Positions 10,467 to 19,948 are shown, counted from the stretch's first letter. The stretch: DNA of 64,000 bases from Hyphomonadaceae bacterium (GCA_016714495.1 JADKDU010000012.1:27733-91732), one strand, 5' to 3'. A program made the numbers and translations. The notes: generated by a model not told the origin, from the sequence alone.

Positions 10467-11986
10467 AAATCCGGGCCCAGATCGGGATGGTCCTGAATCT
10501 CGACAAGTGTATTGGCTGTCATACCTGCTCCGTCACCTGCAAGAACGTATGGACCAGTCGGGAGGGCGTTGAATACGCCTGGTTCAACAATGTCGAGACC
10601 AAGCCTGGCATCGGCTTTCCGAAGAACTGGGAGAACCAGAAGCGCTGGAACGGAGGTTGGCGCCGGAAAGCCAACGGTCGGATCGAGCCGCGAATGGGAT
10701 CAAAGTGGCGCATCCTCGCCAAGATATTCGCCAACCCCGATCTTCCCGAGATCGACGACTACTATGAGCCATTCGACTTCGACTATGCCCATCTTCAAAC
10801 CGCTCCGGAGATGATGGCATTCCCCACCGCGCGCCCGAGATCGAAGATCACTGGAGAGCGTATGGAGAAGATCGAGTGGGGTCCGAATTGGGAGGAGATT
10901 CTCGGCGGCGAGTTCGACAAGCGTAGCGAGGACTCCAACTTCGAAGGCATTGAAAAGGCAATCTACGGCGCCTTCGAGCAGACCTTCATGATGTACCTGC
11001 CTCGGCTGTGCGAGCACTGTCTCAATCCAACCTGTGTGGCGGCCTGTCCTTCAGGCGCAATCTACAAGCGTGAGGAGGACGGTATTGTCCTCATCGATCA
11101 GGACAAGTGCCGCGGCTGGCGCATGTGCGTATCAGCCTGTCCGTACAAGAAGGTGTATTACAACTGGCAAAGCGGCAAATCCGAGAAATGCACTTTTTGC
11201 TATCCACGTATCGAAGTGGGACAGCCGACGGTCTGCTCTGAGACCTGTGTTGGCCGCATCCGATATCTTGGTGTTCTTCTCTATGATGCGGACCGGGTCC
11301 TTGAGGCCGCCAGTGTTCCCGACGAGGCAGATCTCTATCAGGCTCAGCTGGACCTCTTTCTCGATCCCAACGATCCCGCAGTTATTGCGCAGGCACGTGC
11401 TGACGGTGTTGCCGAAGCATGGATCAAGGCGGCGCAGGCCAGCCCGGTCTACAAGATGGCGATGGAGTGGAAAGTCGCCTTTCCCCTTCACCCTGAGTAT
11501 CGCACCTTGCCGATGGTTTGGTATGTGCCGCCGCTCTCGCCCATCCAGTCTGCGCTGGCGGCCGGAGCGCTCGAAACCGACGCCGAGATGCCCGATGTGG
11601 CATCCATGCGCATTCCGGTGCGCTACCTCGCCAACCTGCTGACGGCTGGCAAGGAAGCGCCTGTGGTGTCCGCGCTCGAGCGCATGATCGCCATGCGAAA
11701 GTACATGCGGGCGAAGACGATCGAAGGTGTCATCGATCATCCCACGGCAGAGCGTGTTGGACTGACGGCGCAGCAGATCGACGAGATGTATCGATACATG
11801 GCGATTGCCAACTACGAGGACCGGTTCGTCATTCCGACCACACACAGGGAGACAAGCGAGGACGTCTATGACCTCCGCGGCGGATGCGGGTTCACATTCG
11901 GAAACGACTGCTCCGGCGGACGAACCGAACTCGGACTCTTCGGCAAGGACAAGCGACCACGCCCCAAGACTCCAATGGAGACCTGA
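10463..11986 (+). CDS. narH: Respiratory nitrate reductase beta subunit NarH
   Basis: Electron-transfer subunit with four Fe-S clusters that passes electrons from NarI to NarG. The cluster motif CIGCHTCSVTC sits at residues 16-26. Further motifs are CEHCLNPTCVAACP, CRGWRMCVSACP (the Trp-containing ligand set of the 3Fe-4S cluster) and CTFCYPRIEVG with CSETC. The length of 507 residues matches the family. The ATG overlaps the narG stop (ATGA), so translation is probably coupled. No defects seen. Confidence 0.97.
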   Translation: MKIRAQIGMVLNLDKCIGCHTCSVTCKNVWTSREGVEYAWFNNVETKPGIGFPKNWENQKRWNGGWRRKANGRIEPRMGSKWRILAKIFANPDLPEIDDYYEPFDFDYAHLQTAPEMMAFPTARPRSKITGERMEKIEWGPNWEEILGGEFDKRSEDSNFEGIEKAIYGAFEQTFMMYLPRLCEHCLNPTCVAACPSGAIYKREEDGIVLIDQDKCRGWRMCVSACPYKKVYYNWQSGKSEKCTFCYPRIEVGQPTVCSETCVGRIRYLGVLLYDADRVLEAASVPDEADLYQAQLDLFLDPNDPAVIAQARADGVAEAWIKAAQASPVYKMAMEWKVAFPLHPEYRTLPMVWYVPPLSPIQSALAAGALETDAEMPDVASMRIPVRYLANLLTAGKEAPVVSALERMIAMRKYMRAKTIEGVIDHPTAERVGLTAQQIDEMYRYMAIANYEDRFVIPTTHRETSEDVYDLRGGCGFTFGNDCSGGRTELGLFGKDKRPRPKTPMET

Positions 11987-11989
11987 GCC

Positions 11990-12673
11990 ATGGCCATGAC
12001 CTACCGGGCGCTGTCGCGCCTTCTGTCTTATCCCGATGCGCAGCTTCAAAGCGAAGCGCATACCTGCGTTGAACTGGTTGAGCGTGAAGGCCTGATCTCG
12101 GGGCGCACCATCGCCGAGCTTCGAAAACTCGCGGATCATCTTGCGGTCCAGGACATCTACGAAGCACAAGCCGCCTATGTTGATCTGTTCGACCGCACAC
12201 GCAGCGTGTCGCTTCATCTTTATGAGCACGTGCACGGCGAAAGTCGGGAGCGCGGGCCCGCCATGGTGGGCCTCGTTGAGCTCTACCGGGCTCACGGTCT
12301 CGAAATGGAGGCCAACGACCTTCCCGACTATCTTCCAGTCTTCCTGGAGTTTCTGTCTGTGATTGCTGACGCCGAAGCGGCCTCGCTGATCGGGGAGGCG
12401 GCGCACGTCCTGGAAGCGATTTCGGCGCGGCTCGCCAAACGACAGAACCCCTATCAATCAATCTTCCGGGCGCTTCTCACGATCTCCGACAAACCCGCCG
12501 ACACAGCGGCAGTCCAAAGTCTGCTCGCGATTCAGGACGATGATCCCGATGACCTCGAAGCTCTTGATAAGGCCTGGGCGGAGGCTCCGGTCAATTTCGG
12601 CGCCGGCGATGCAAAGGATGGGTGTTCAGGGTCGCTACCTGGGCGCGCTGCAACACAGGGTGGTGCAGCATGA
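11990..12673 (+). CDS. narJ: Nitrate reductase assembly chaperone NarJ
   Basis: A 227-residue helical chaperone needed for molybdenum cofactor and cluster insertion into NarGH before membrane attachment. The segments RALSRLLSYPD, YVDLFDRTRSVSLHLYEHVHG and NDLPDYLPVFLEFLS are the family core. It starts 3 bp after narH. Its stop overlaps the start of the porin remnant at 12670. The last ~30 residues are not conserved. Confidence 0.94.
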   Translation: MAMTYRALSRLLSYPDAQLQSEAHTCVELVEREGLISGRTIAELRKLADHLAVQDIYEAQAAYVDLFDRTRSVSLHLYEHVHGESRERGPAMVGLVELYRAHGLEMEANDLPDYLPVFLEFLSVIADAEAASLIGEAAHVLEAISARLAKRQNPYQSIFRALLTISDKPADTAAVQSLLAIQDDDPDDLEALDKAWAEAPVNFGAGDAKDGCSGSLPGRAATQGGAA

Positions 12674-13696
12674 AGCGAGCAGGCGCGTGTCTCATCCTGG
12701 TGCTTTCGGCCGTCGGATTTTCCGGGCCGGCGCTTGCCCAGGGCTCAGATGTCGAGGGCGACGTGATCGCGGACGTCCGGGTGCGTGCGGAACACCGATC
12801 CGGAGGTGCTGGAGCTGAACCGGCTACAGCTGGCGTGGGCCAACACGAGTGCCAATGCCACGTTGGGCCGTCAGCGGATCGTCCTGGATGATGGAAGGTT
12901 CGTCGGCAGTGTCGGATTCCGTCAGAATGAACAGACGTTCGATGCCGTGCGGCTTGGCTACACGGGTAGCGAGGCCTTCAACCTGCAGTACGTCTACATC
13001 GACAAGGTACATCGCATCTTTGGAGACGAAAGCCCGGTTGGCGAGTTTGAAAGCAGCTCTCATGTCATCCGTCTTGCCGGTGAGACGGGTGTAGGAAATC
13101 TCGTCGCGACTGTGCTTCTCCTGGACCTGGGCGGATCTGGATCGGCTTCATCGCAGACATACGCTGTTCGCTGGTCAAAGAGCTGGCCCCTCGGCGACGG
13201 CATTCTGGCTGCGAACATTCAAGCCGCTGAACAGAGCGGATATGAGGGGATGGGCCCTACTGTTGACCTGGGCTTTCAGTCATACGGAGCGACGTACTCA
13301 AGCGGCGACATCACATTTGTCGGCGGACTTGAGGTTCTGGAAGGCGCTGCGGGGCAGAGTTTCGCAACACCGCTTGCCACCCTTCACGCCTTTCAGGGCT
13401 GGGCGGACGTCTTCCTCAATACGCCTCCGTCAGGCATCCGGGACCTCAGCATCGGCATAACCGGCAAAGGCCCACCGGTGGTCTCTGGGGCGAAGCCTGT
13501 CAGCTGGGCTGCCTTCGCGCATCAGTTTGAAAGCGACAACGGCGGGCTGACATACGGTGCAGAGTTTGATGCCGTGTTGCGCATCCCGATCAATGAATTT
13601 CTTGCGATCGAAACCAAGGCTGCTGTGTTCAGCGGGGCCGCCGGTGGACCGCCGGACACGAGCAAGTTCTGGTTGGCGTTGGAAGCAAGCTTCTAG
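12670..13696 (+). pseudogene. Alginate-export-like outer-membrane porin, internally deleted and frameshifted
   Basis: The gene opens with a clear signal peptide (start 12670, ending ALAQG) followed by DVIADVRVRAE, the first strand of alginate-export-type porins. Around 12780-12790 the frame changes and the sequence jumps to the family segment DPEVLELNRLQLAWANT, then GRQRIVLDDGRFVGSVGFRQ, which runs open to 13696 with a C-terminal Phe as in outer-membrane barrels. Comparison with the family as I remember it suggests that several tens of residues are missing at the junction as well as a frame change. It could have been a nitrate or nitrite porin. It lies between narJ and narI, where no gene is normally found. 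Confidence 0.6.
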
Positions 13697-13718
13697 CCAA
13701 CCTACAGAGGAGACCGTC

Positions 13719-14483
13719 ATGGCTCAGGAACACGCTGCAACACTCGCAACAGCCGGATGGTTTGATCAGGCCGTGTTTGGCTATTACCCCTACATCGCGC
13801 TCGCAGTGCTGGCGATCGGGTCCATCATCCGCTTTGATCGAGAGCCCTATACGTGGCGATCAGGCTCGTCCCAGCTCCTTCGGCGCAAGCAGCTCATGCT
13901 TGGCTCCGTGCTCTTTCATGTTGGCGTGCTGATCATTTTCGGCGGCCACTTTGTGGGGCTGCTGACGCCAATTGAGGTGTTCGATGCCATCGGGGTGAGT
14001 CATGGCGCCAAGCAGGTTCTGGCGATCATCGCAGGTGGCATCGCAGGAGCTATGGCGATTGTCGGCGCACTGATCCTGCTGCACCGAAGAGTCTTTGACC
14101 CACGCATTCGCGCTACGTCGAGCTTTGGCGATACAGCCATCCTGGCGCTACTCACGGCCCAGCTTGTGCTCGGGCTTTCAACGATCCCGTTGTCGTCGCA
14201 GCATCTCGATGGTTCGGAGATGGTGAAATTCATGGCCTGGGCGCAGGGCATTTTCACTTTCCAGCCGGGCGCCGCAGCTCACATTTCCGAAGTCCACTGG
14301 ATCTTCAAAGCTCATCTCGCACTTGGCCTGACCATATTCCTCGTCTTCCCCTTTACGCGTCTCGTCCACATGCTCTCGGCCCCCATCTGGTATCTGAACC
14401 GTCGTGGCTGGCAGCTCGTTCGCACTCGCCGCGGCATGGCCGACCAGAAGGGCCGAGCCCGCCCATCGCGAGGAGGCCGCTGA
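13719..14483 (+). CDS. narI: Respiratory nitrate reductase gamma subunit NarI
   Basis: Membrane b-type cytochrome subunit (254 residues) that oxidises quinol and anchors NarGH. The ATG at 13719 follows AGAGGAGA and gives a normal N-terminus; the frame is open upstream but overlaps the porin. Five hydrophobic segments are seen with heme-ligand histidines in LFHVGVLIIFGGHFVGLL and HWIFKAHLALG. The tail FTRLVHMLSAPIWYLNR is the family's C-terminal signature. It is separated from narJ by the porin remnant and overlaps the next gene at its stop (TGATGA). Confidence 0.95.
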   Translation: MAQEHAATLATAGWFDQAVFGYYPYIALAVLAIGSIIRFDREPYTWRSGSSQLLRRKQLMLGSVLFHVGVLIIFGGHFVGLLTPIEVFDAIGVSHGAKQVLAIIAGGIAGAMAIVGALILLHRRVFDPRIRATSSFGDTAILALLTAQLVLGLSTIPLSSQHLDGSEMVKFMAWAQGIFTFQPGAAAHISEVHWIFKAHLALGLTIFLVFPFTRLVHMLSAPIWYLNRRGWQLVRTRRGMADQKGRARPSRGGR

Positions 14484-15617
14484 TGACAAAGATGACATCA
14501 GTCTTTCACGGCGTCGAAATTCCTGAAGCATTGCTCGCGGGTGAAATGCAGAACCACCGAGCGGCGTCGTTGTCCGAGGCGCGCATTCAGGCCGGCCGGG
14601 CTCTTGCTATACGAGCTCGGCTGCTGGCGCGCGCGTGCGAACTCGGCTTGCACCCGGAGCCTGAGCGCAATGATCACGGTCAGGAGGAGACGGCCGGAAG
14701 AGGCGCTCATCCGGGCCGTTCTCAGCGTGGAGATCGACGTGTCTCCGCCGTCGGAAGAAAAGATACGGGAGGTATATGACAGACATCCCGACAGCTTCAA
14801 ATCGCCCCCGCTTGTCGAAGCGTCCCACATTCTCGTTGCGCTACCGAGAGTCGTGGATGCCGATGTATCTGATGCGCGCGCGCGGGCGGACGACTTGATT
14901 GCGCAGATCGAGGCGCAGCCGGCCCGGTTTACGCAACTGGCTACCGAACACTCGGCCTGTCCATCCGCAGGTGAGGGCGGATGGCTTGGCCAGCTTCGTC
15001 CCGGCGACGTGTTGCCTGAGATCTGGGACGCCCTGGCGGATCTCGAGGCTGGTGCGATCTGCGCCGTCCCCATTCGGAGCGAGCATGGTTGGCATGTCCT
15101 GAGACTGGATCGGGCGGCGGCCGGCCAGCGGCTGCCGTTCGCGCACGTCAGGCCCCACATAGCGATGGAACTGGAAGCAAGGTCGTGGACGCAGGCAGCC
15201 GCGCGCTATGTGGACGGCATCATCGCTCAGTCGCTCACATTGCCCCATCTGAAACTGGACAGCGCGGGTCGACTGGATCAGGGCCCGGATGGCATGTCCC
15301 GCGCGGACAATATTCTGGGTTTCGCTCTTGCCGATATCCGGCGGGCATTCGCTGCACTACCCCCAAAGTCACGGCAGGTCGTCGAGGAGGCCGCAGCACG
15401 TTCGGGCGAAACTGCAGAGGATGCGTTGGCGGCTGCCATCGGGAAATTCCTCTCATCGGCAAGTGATGAAGCCTGGACGCAGCTGATCTCCAGGCTGCGC
15501 GACAGCGATGCGCCGCTTGCAGACTGTCTGAGCCTGATTGTCGAACGCGAACTGTCGGGCAGCAGGCCGGCGCACACGCTTATCAGAATGAGGAACGCGG
15601 CGGGGACAAAATCCTGA
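14483..15617 (+). CDS. Parvulin-type peptidylprolyl isomerase of the nar operon, frameshifted
   Basis: A NifM/PpiC-like protein of about 378 residues when repaired. The first ~70 residues (MTKMTSVFHGVEIPEALLAG...) read from 14483. A one-base shift near 14687-14693 moves the sequence into the frame EEALIRAVLSVEIDVSP, which is open to 15617. The parvulin domain is visible as VEASHILVALPR, then FTQLATEHSACPSAGEGGWLG and EHGWHVLRLD. Such isomerases often follow narI and are thought to help nitrate reductase maturation. The C-terminal third (after about residue 240) is not recognised. Confidence 0.78.
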
Positions 15618-15634
15618 AAGGAAGGAAATGTGCC

Positions 15635-16195
15635 ATGACCATCACCGGAATGCAGTCGACGATTGAACGTGTCCCGCTCGACCTCCTGCGAGAACCACTG
15701 GTCTGGTTCTTCGCCGAGCACTATCGGCACCGCGATGTCTGCAGCCGACTTCTTGTGATGGCCAGGACAGTCGTGCAGGAGCCAGACGCGCTGGAAGAGA
15801 TCCATGATTTCCTGGACTATGATCTTGCTGTCCACGTCATCGATGAGGAAGACGATCTCTTTCCCTTGATGAGGCGCAGGTGTGAGCCTGATGATCACAT
15901 CGAAGGCGTCCTTGGTATGCTTTCTGGAGAGCATGCGAGCGATCTCCAGTTGGCGAGCGCGGTCAAATCGCTGGTCGCCAAGGCGATGGCTGATGGGCGA
16001 GGGCTGGCGGCATATGCTGACGCCTGGGCGGTCATCGAGCCGTTCTGTGTCTCCCAGAAGCGGCACATAGCCGTGGAGAATGCAGTCGTTCTTCCTATTG
16101 CCAGGCTCCGACTGACTTCAAGCGATCTACGGGGCCTGGGTCAGCGCCTCGCAGCGCGACGCGGCCTTCCCGATCCCTTCGTCCAAGCCTCATGA
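15635..16195 (+). CDS. Hemerythrin domain-containing protein
   Basis: A 186-residue helical protein with the histidine and acidic pattern of hemerythrin-like di-iron proteins: HYRHRDVC, HVIDEEDDLFP, GEH and QKRHIAVENAVVLPIA. Such proteins bind oxygen or nitric oxide or serve iron-cluster repair. A good ribosome site (AAGGAAGG) precedes the ATG. It sits downstream of the nar genes and overlaps the carbonic anhydrase start by 4 bp, so it is probably co-transcribed. The physiological ligand is unknown. Confidence 0.85.
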   Translation: MTITGMQSTIERVPLDLLREPLVWFFAEHYRHRDVCSRLLVMARTVVQEPDALEEIHDFLDYDLAVHVIDEEDDLFPLMRRRCEPDDHIEGVLGMLSGEHASDLQLASAVKSLVAKAMADGRGLAAYADAWAVIEPFCVSQKRHIAVENAVVLPIARLRLTSSDLRGLGQRLAARRGLPDPFVQAS

Positions 16196-16830
16196 TTGAC
16201 CAACTGCTCAGCAACAACATGGCGTGGGCCAGCGCTCGCGTCCGTGCCGACCCGCAATTTTTCCGACGGCTTTCAGCTCAGCAGGCGCCGGAATATCTCT
16301 GGATCGGTTGCAGCGACAGCCGCGTTCCGGCCAACGAGATCGTTGGGTTGGATCCGGGCGAGCTGTTTGTTCATCGCAACATCGCCAATCTGGCGCCGCC
16401 GCGAGACATGAATTTCCTGGCCGTGCTGCAATTCTCGATCGAGGTCCTGAAGGTTCGGCACATCATCGTCTGCGGCCACTATGGGTGTGGAGGCGTGCGA
16501 GCAGCGTTGGACAAGGAGCGCCGGGGGTTGATCGATCACTGGCTCCAGCCGGTGGCCGACCTGGCGCACCGACACCAGACCCATCTCATGGCAATTTCAG
16601 ACTTCGAGACGCGTGTGAATGTCGCCTGCGAACACAATGTGCGTGCGCAGGTGGAGTATGTTGGCAGGAATCCCTTCGTGACGGACGCCTGGCGCAGGGG
16701 GCAGGCACTCAGTATCCACGGATGGATCTACTCGATCCGCGATGGGCTGCTCCGCAATCTGGAACTCACAGTCGATCGCCCAGGCCACGTCGATGAACTG
16801 GCGGCACGCCAATGGTTCCCCGATGCCTGA
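16192..16830 (+). CDS. Beta-class carbonic anhydrase
   Basis: Zinc enzyme that interconverts CO2 and bicarbonate. The ligand motif CSDSRVPANEI begins at Cys40 with Asp42 and Arg44. The second ligand pair is in VCGHYGCGGVRAALD. The length of 212 residues is normal for the family. It overlaps the hemerythrin gene (ATGATT) and its 3' end overlaps mobA by 8 bp, showing tight operon packing. Its link to nitrate respiration may be pH or bicarbonate balance, which is inference. Confidence 0.95.
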   Translation: MIDQLLSNNMAWASARVRADPQFFRRLSAQQAPEYLWIGCSDSRVPANEIVGLDPGELFVHRNIANLAPPRDMNFLAVLQFSIEVLKVRHIIVCGHYGCGGVRAALDKERRGLIDHWLQPVADLAHRHQTHLMAISDFETRVNVACEHNVRAQVEYVGRNPFVTDAWRRGQALSIHGWIYSIRDGLLRNLELTVDRPGHVDELAARQWFPDA

Positions 16831-17398
16831 CCTGGGGGTTGTCATCCTGGCTGGTGGCGAAGGCAAGCGAATCGGCGGCCTCAAACCGGATCGGATCTTT
16901 CGGGGGCAGCGACTGATCGATATTGCCATCGACAAGGCTCGCCTCTGGTCGCCGATCGTATTGATCAGCGTCCGCACAGTTGGGCAGGTCAGGACTGCGG
17001 CCGGCGAGCAGCTGCTCGACCGGCAAGATATCGAAGGACCGCTTGGCGGACTGATAGCTGCGTTGGAGCGGGCGCAAGCCCTGTGTCTAAGTCATGTTGT
17101 GGCGCTGCCGTGTGATATGCCGCTCGTTCCCGCTGACATGGCAGAGCGCTTGTTCGACACTTCGAGGCGTGAGGCGCGGGCAGCGGTTGCTGGTTCGGGT
17201 GGCCGACTTCACCCGGTCTGCGCCGTGTGGCCTGTCGCCTGTCTTGCGGACATCCTCGAATACGCCTCCGCGGGGCGACGAAGCCTCGCGGGGGCTCTGG
17301 AGGCCTGTCAGGCGGTAGAGGTCTGGTGGACCGGGTCGGAGGGCGATCCGTTCGAGAATATCAACACGCTGTCGGACCTGAGGCGTCTCAGCGAGTGA
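16823..17398 (+). CDS. mobA: Molybdenum cofactor guanylyltransferase MobA
   Basis: Attaches GMP to molybdopterin to form the bis-MGD cofactor used by NarG. The N-terminal nucleotide-binding motif LAGGEGKRIGGLKPD (normally LAGGxGxRMGGxDK) is present. The regions DQEGPLGG-like (IEGPLGGLIAAL), ALPCDMPLVP and FENINTLSDL also fit. The start at 16823 inside the carbonic anhydrase end gives a 191-residue protein of normal size. It is the last gene of the nar unit. Confidence 0.9.
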   Translation: MPDLGVVILAGGEGKRIGGLKPDRIFRGQRLIDIAIDKARLWSPIVLISVRTVGQVRTAAGEQLLDRQDIEGPLGGLIAALERAQALCLSHVVALPCDMPLVPADMAERLFDTSRREARAAVAGSGGRLHPVCAVWPVACLADILEYASAGRRSLAGALEACQAVEVWWTGSEGDPFENINTLSDLRRLSE

Positions 17399-17646
17399 GA
17401 TTGCGGCTCTCTTGCCCGCTCGAATGTCGATTGCGTCGGGACTATCGTCGCTCGTAGTGAGCACCATCATACACGGGCGTGGAACAGAGGTGGATGTGGT
17501 TGGGTGCGATTGCGGCGCTGGCTGTTCGTCAAGGCTGGAGAATTCGCGTCGATCACAATGAGTATCTACCGCGCACTGAGGCCTTCCGGGCTGCGCTTGT
17601 ACCGTAGTCCGGCTCTGAGTAATAAAAACGGGTAGAGCCCCCTGAG
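17399..17646. other. Intergenic gap after mobA, no clear gene
   Basis: About 250 bp between the convergent mobA and redoxin genes. A 37-codon frame at 17494-17607 on the plus strand (ending RVDHNEYLPRTEAFRAALVP) has natural-looking composition but no recognisable identity; it may be a gene remnant. A GGCTCT/AGAGCC inverted pair near 17613-17637 could act as a weak bidirectional terminator. Confidence 0.35.
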
Positions 17647-18195
17647 TCACGTAGTCTGATCGCTGCAACCTTCCGGTGTGCAGGCCGAATTTTCAGAGTT
17701 GGCCGCCGATCCGCCCGAGAGATTGATCTCTCTAACAAGCGCCACGATCTCAGCAGCGAGGCGCAGATCGGGAACATGGCCGAACACATTCCTGCGGAGC
17801 CGGCCGCTGCGGTCGAACAACAATGTCGTGGGCGTTCCGCGCATCGCATAAGCCTGCATGGTCAGAGGGATGGGACCGGCCGGATTGGCTTCGTCGACCC
17901 CAACTGGAATCGTGATCCGGTACTCATGAAGGAATGCTGCGAGTGAAGTCGGCGTCATCGCTTCGTGGTGCTCGAACACCGTATGCAACCCCACGACGGC
18001 GAGATCGCCCTCTGAAAAAGCCTCCCGAACACGCAGCGCCTGTGGAAGGCTTTCACTGACACAGCCAGGACACAGCATCTGGAAAGCGCTCACCATTACG
18101 ACCTTGCCACGCAGGGCGCCAAGGGACAGGGGTGCTTCGGAATTGAACCAGCGAGAGACGCGCCACTCAGGGCTGGCAGGGTAAATGTCTTTCAT
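17647..18195 (-). CDS. TlpA/peroxiredoxin-like redoxin domain protein
   Basis: A 182-residue thioredoxin-fold protein with the active-site motif CPGC in VVMVSAFQMLCPGCVSESLP and the cis-Pro region GTPTTLLFDRSGRL. No signal peptide is visible, so it is likely cytoplasmic. The C-terminus carries two further cysteines (CTPEGC). It lies 69 bp downstream of the lipoprotein gene and on the same strand as the thioredoxin-like protein, forming a redox operon that probably starts at the MarR-type operator at 19284-19302. The substrate is unknown. Confidence 0.75.
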   Translation of the reverse strand: MKDIYPASPEWRVSRWFNSEAPLSLGALRGKVVMVSAFQMLCPGCVSESLPQALRVREAFSEGDLAVVGLHTVFEHHEAMTPTSLAAFLHEYRITIPVGVDEANPAGPIPLTMQAYAMRGTPTTLLFDRSGRLRRNVFGHVPDLRLAAEIVALVREINLSGGSAANSENSACTPEGCSDQTT

Positions 18196-18264
18196 CTTAC
18201 TTCCTTGTGCAGACCGACCGTCTGCCCGTGCGCCGCTTACTGGCGAGGCACGGGCAGGCAGCGA

Positions 18265-19040
18265 CTACTGGTTGGGTTTGCCGGGCAGGCTGAGATCGCC
18301 CGAAGCAACCTCAAAGACATTCGCGACGCACAGCAGCGGCGCGTGTGCGCTTGCGCTGACGCGAAGACCCGCCGTCACACCATCAAAGCGGGCCGCCTGG
18401 ACGATGCCGATATCATCGAAAGGCACGCGGACTTCCACCGTGTCTCGATCAAGTTGAGGCTGCCAACCGGGACTGTCGATGTGGATCGGAACGCCTGGCC
18501 ACGTCTTGGGCAGACGCGGCTTTCGGCCCTCCGGAATATCGATCACCTTGAGGGCGCCCTTGCCGCACGTCTCATCCGGTCCCAGCACGACCCAGTGCAT
18601 GTGCCAAAGCCCGCCATCGTTGGTGCGGTCGCCATCATGCGTCTCATCGAACAGGGGCGTATCGTCGAAATCCGGGTGGGATGTCACGGCAGCCGCCAGA
18701 ATGCCTGCATCCCGATCGAATCCGACCTCAAAGGGATCGATCGTGGTCGGCCAGACATACGAGAACACCTCGCTGCCAGCGAACTGCCCGGTCGGAATCG
18801 GTCTGGTCGCGCCTGCCTTGCCCGACACAGCCATGTGGAACACCGCAGTGTTCCCGTCCGTCGTTATCTTGGCGTGCACGATGTCGAACGGGCCAGAACA
18901 GCGGGGGAGGCCGGGTTACTGATGCCACCCGTATGGGAGTGAGAGGGCTGGGCCGAGCCGGTCTGAGCGGAAGGCAGTTGCGAGCAAGCCGCCAAGGAGA
19001 TCAGCGCAAGCGCCACCGCCTGAATGGGTTTGCTGTTCAT
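18265..19040 (-). CDS. Putative lipoprotein of unknown function, frameshifted
   Basis: The start at 19040 gives a lipoprotein signal with the lipobox LAAC (residues about 16-19), and the ATG overlaps the stop of the thioredoxin gene (TGATG). The reading frame breaks at about 18886-18892. The rest is open from there to 18265 and contains HDGDRTNDGGLWHMHWVVLG and VRVPFDDIGIVQAARFDG. Restoring one base gives SPAVLARFDIVHAKITTDG, a smooth join. I do not recognise the domain. Context suggests an envelope component of the redox operon. Confidence 0.6.
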
Positions 19041-19285
19041 CAGGCAGCTCCTTTGACATCGGCCATCGAGGCCCCGAAGTTTATGTGGAAGGCTGTCCCA
19101 TCGATCACGAAGGCGGGGACAGATTTGACGCCCAGCTTTTCGGCTTCTGCGATGCGTTGAGGCGCGGTTGCAAAATTGACGATCTCGACATCGTAGCGAG
19201 CGGGATCGAGTGAGCCGGCGAGAGCTTGCTCGGCGCTCATGCAGACGGCGCAACCGGCGTGGTAGAAGGTGGCTCCTGTTTTCAT
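19040..19285 (-). CDS. Thioredoxin/glutaredoxin-like protein (CAVC active site)
   Basis: An 81-residue thioredoxin-fold protein starting MKTGATFYHAGCAVC. The CxxC pair is at residues 12-15, and the cis-Pro motif KSVPAFVIDG is present. It starts at 19285 after a good AGGAGT site; the longer frame upstream lacks fold similarity. The first gene of a minus-strand redox operon (thioredoxin, lipoprotein, redoxin). The start codon overlaps a palindrome nearly identical to the one at the MarR gene, implying repression by that regulator. Confidence 0.78.
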   Translation of the reverse strand: MKTGATFYHAGCAVCMSAEQALAGSLDPARYDVEIVNFATAPQRIAEAEKLGVKSVPAFVIDGTAFHINFGASMADVKGAA

Positions 19286-19302
19286 ATTAGGACTCCTATG
19301 TA
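19284..19302. promoter_or_regulatory. Second MarR-type operator, at the thioredoxin gene start
   Basis: ATATTAGGACTCCTATGTA shares 14 of 15 bases (TAGGACnCCTATGTA) with the operator at 19948-19966. The right arm CCTATGTA is intact and the left arm is degenerate. It overlaps the start codon and ribosome site of the thioredoxin gene, a position that suits repression. Confidence 0.6.
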
Positions 19303-19372
19303 TTATGCGCATGGAAGCGATGCGCGCGCTTGCTTGAGACAACGTCTCAAATTCTTGTGCGGGCGATTGAGC

Positions 19373-19948
19373 TCAGGCGGCGTTGACCTCGCAATGCTCC
19401 GGACAGTCGATCCGAAGATCGCCAGCCCCAAGAGCGACGTCCATCAACCTGCAATGATGCGGTGCGGACTTGCCCGGATGCGCATCCCGCGCGAAATGCC
19501 GACAGCTCAGGCACATGCGCTGGCGTGAAATCACGCCTTGCGTCTGCAAAGCCAGAATGGCGCGGGAAACGATCCCCAGCAGGTCGACACGGTCGCTTTC
19601 GGAAAGAGCTTCAATCATCCCGCCGAAGCTCATCGGCCAGCGCCGCGCCAGCGCCTTGCCGGCGGGTGTCGCCCGCAGGAGCAGGGCCCGCCCATCGGCT
19701 GGATCGGAAATCTTCTCAAGATACCCTTTGCGCTCCAATGCAGAGACTGCATCGCTCCCGGTCGGCTGACTGACGCCGATATGCGCAGACGCAAACGACA
19801 GGCGGACGCCCTTGGGGCGCGCCATAAGCAACCGCAGAATATCACCCTGCGTAGGCGTCAGGCCTTCAACCTCGCCCGTGCGCCAGTCAACCTGCCGCGA
19901 CACGGCCGCGAGACGGGCCAATCCTTCTGACAACTGATCGATCTTCAT
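19373..19948 (-). CDS. MarR family regulator with Cys/His-rich C-terminal tail
   Basis: A 191-residue winged-helix regulator: GLTPTQGDILRLL, then SFASAHIGVSQPTGSDAVSALERKGYLEK with the wing DPADGRALLLRATPAG. After the normal MarR domain (about residue 145) a tail contains CLSCRHF, HHCRLMDVALG and DCPEH, a Cx2C...HHC...C arrangement able to bind a metal or Fe-S cluster. The start codon overlaps a perfect palindrome, indicating autoregulation. It probably senses redox state or metal and controls the adjacent redox operon; the ligand is unknown. Confidence 0.82.
   Translation of the reverse strand: MKIDQLSEGLARLAAVSRQVDWRTGEVEGLTPTQGDILRLLMARPKGVRLSFASAHIGVSQPTGSDAVSALERKGYLEKISDPADGRALLLRATPAGKALARRWPMSFGGMIEALSESDRVDLLGIVSRAILALQTQGVISRQRMCLSCRHFARDAHPGKSAPHHCRLMDVALGAGDLRIDCPEHCEVNAA

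Noticed and set aside
11132..12457. Long 441-codon open frame antisense to narH and narJ
   Set aside because: It mirrors highly conserved narH/narJ codons, has no domain or ribosome site, and long antisense frames are common in GC-rich genes.
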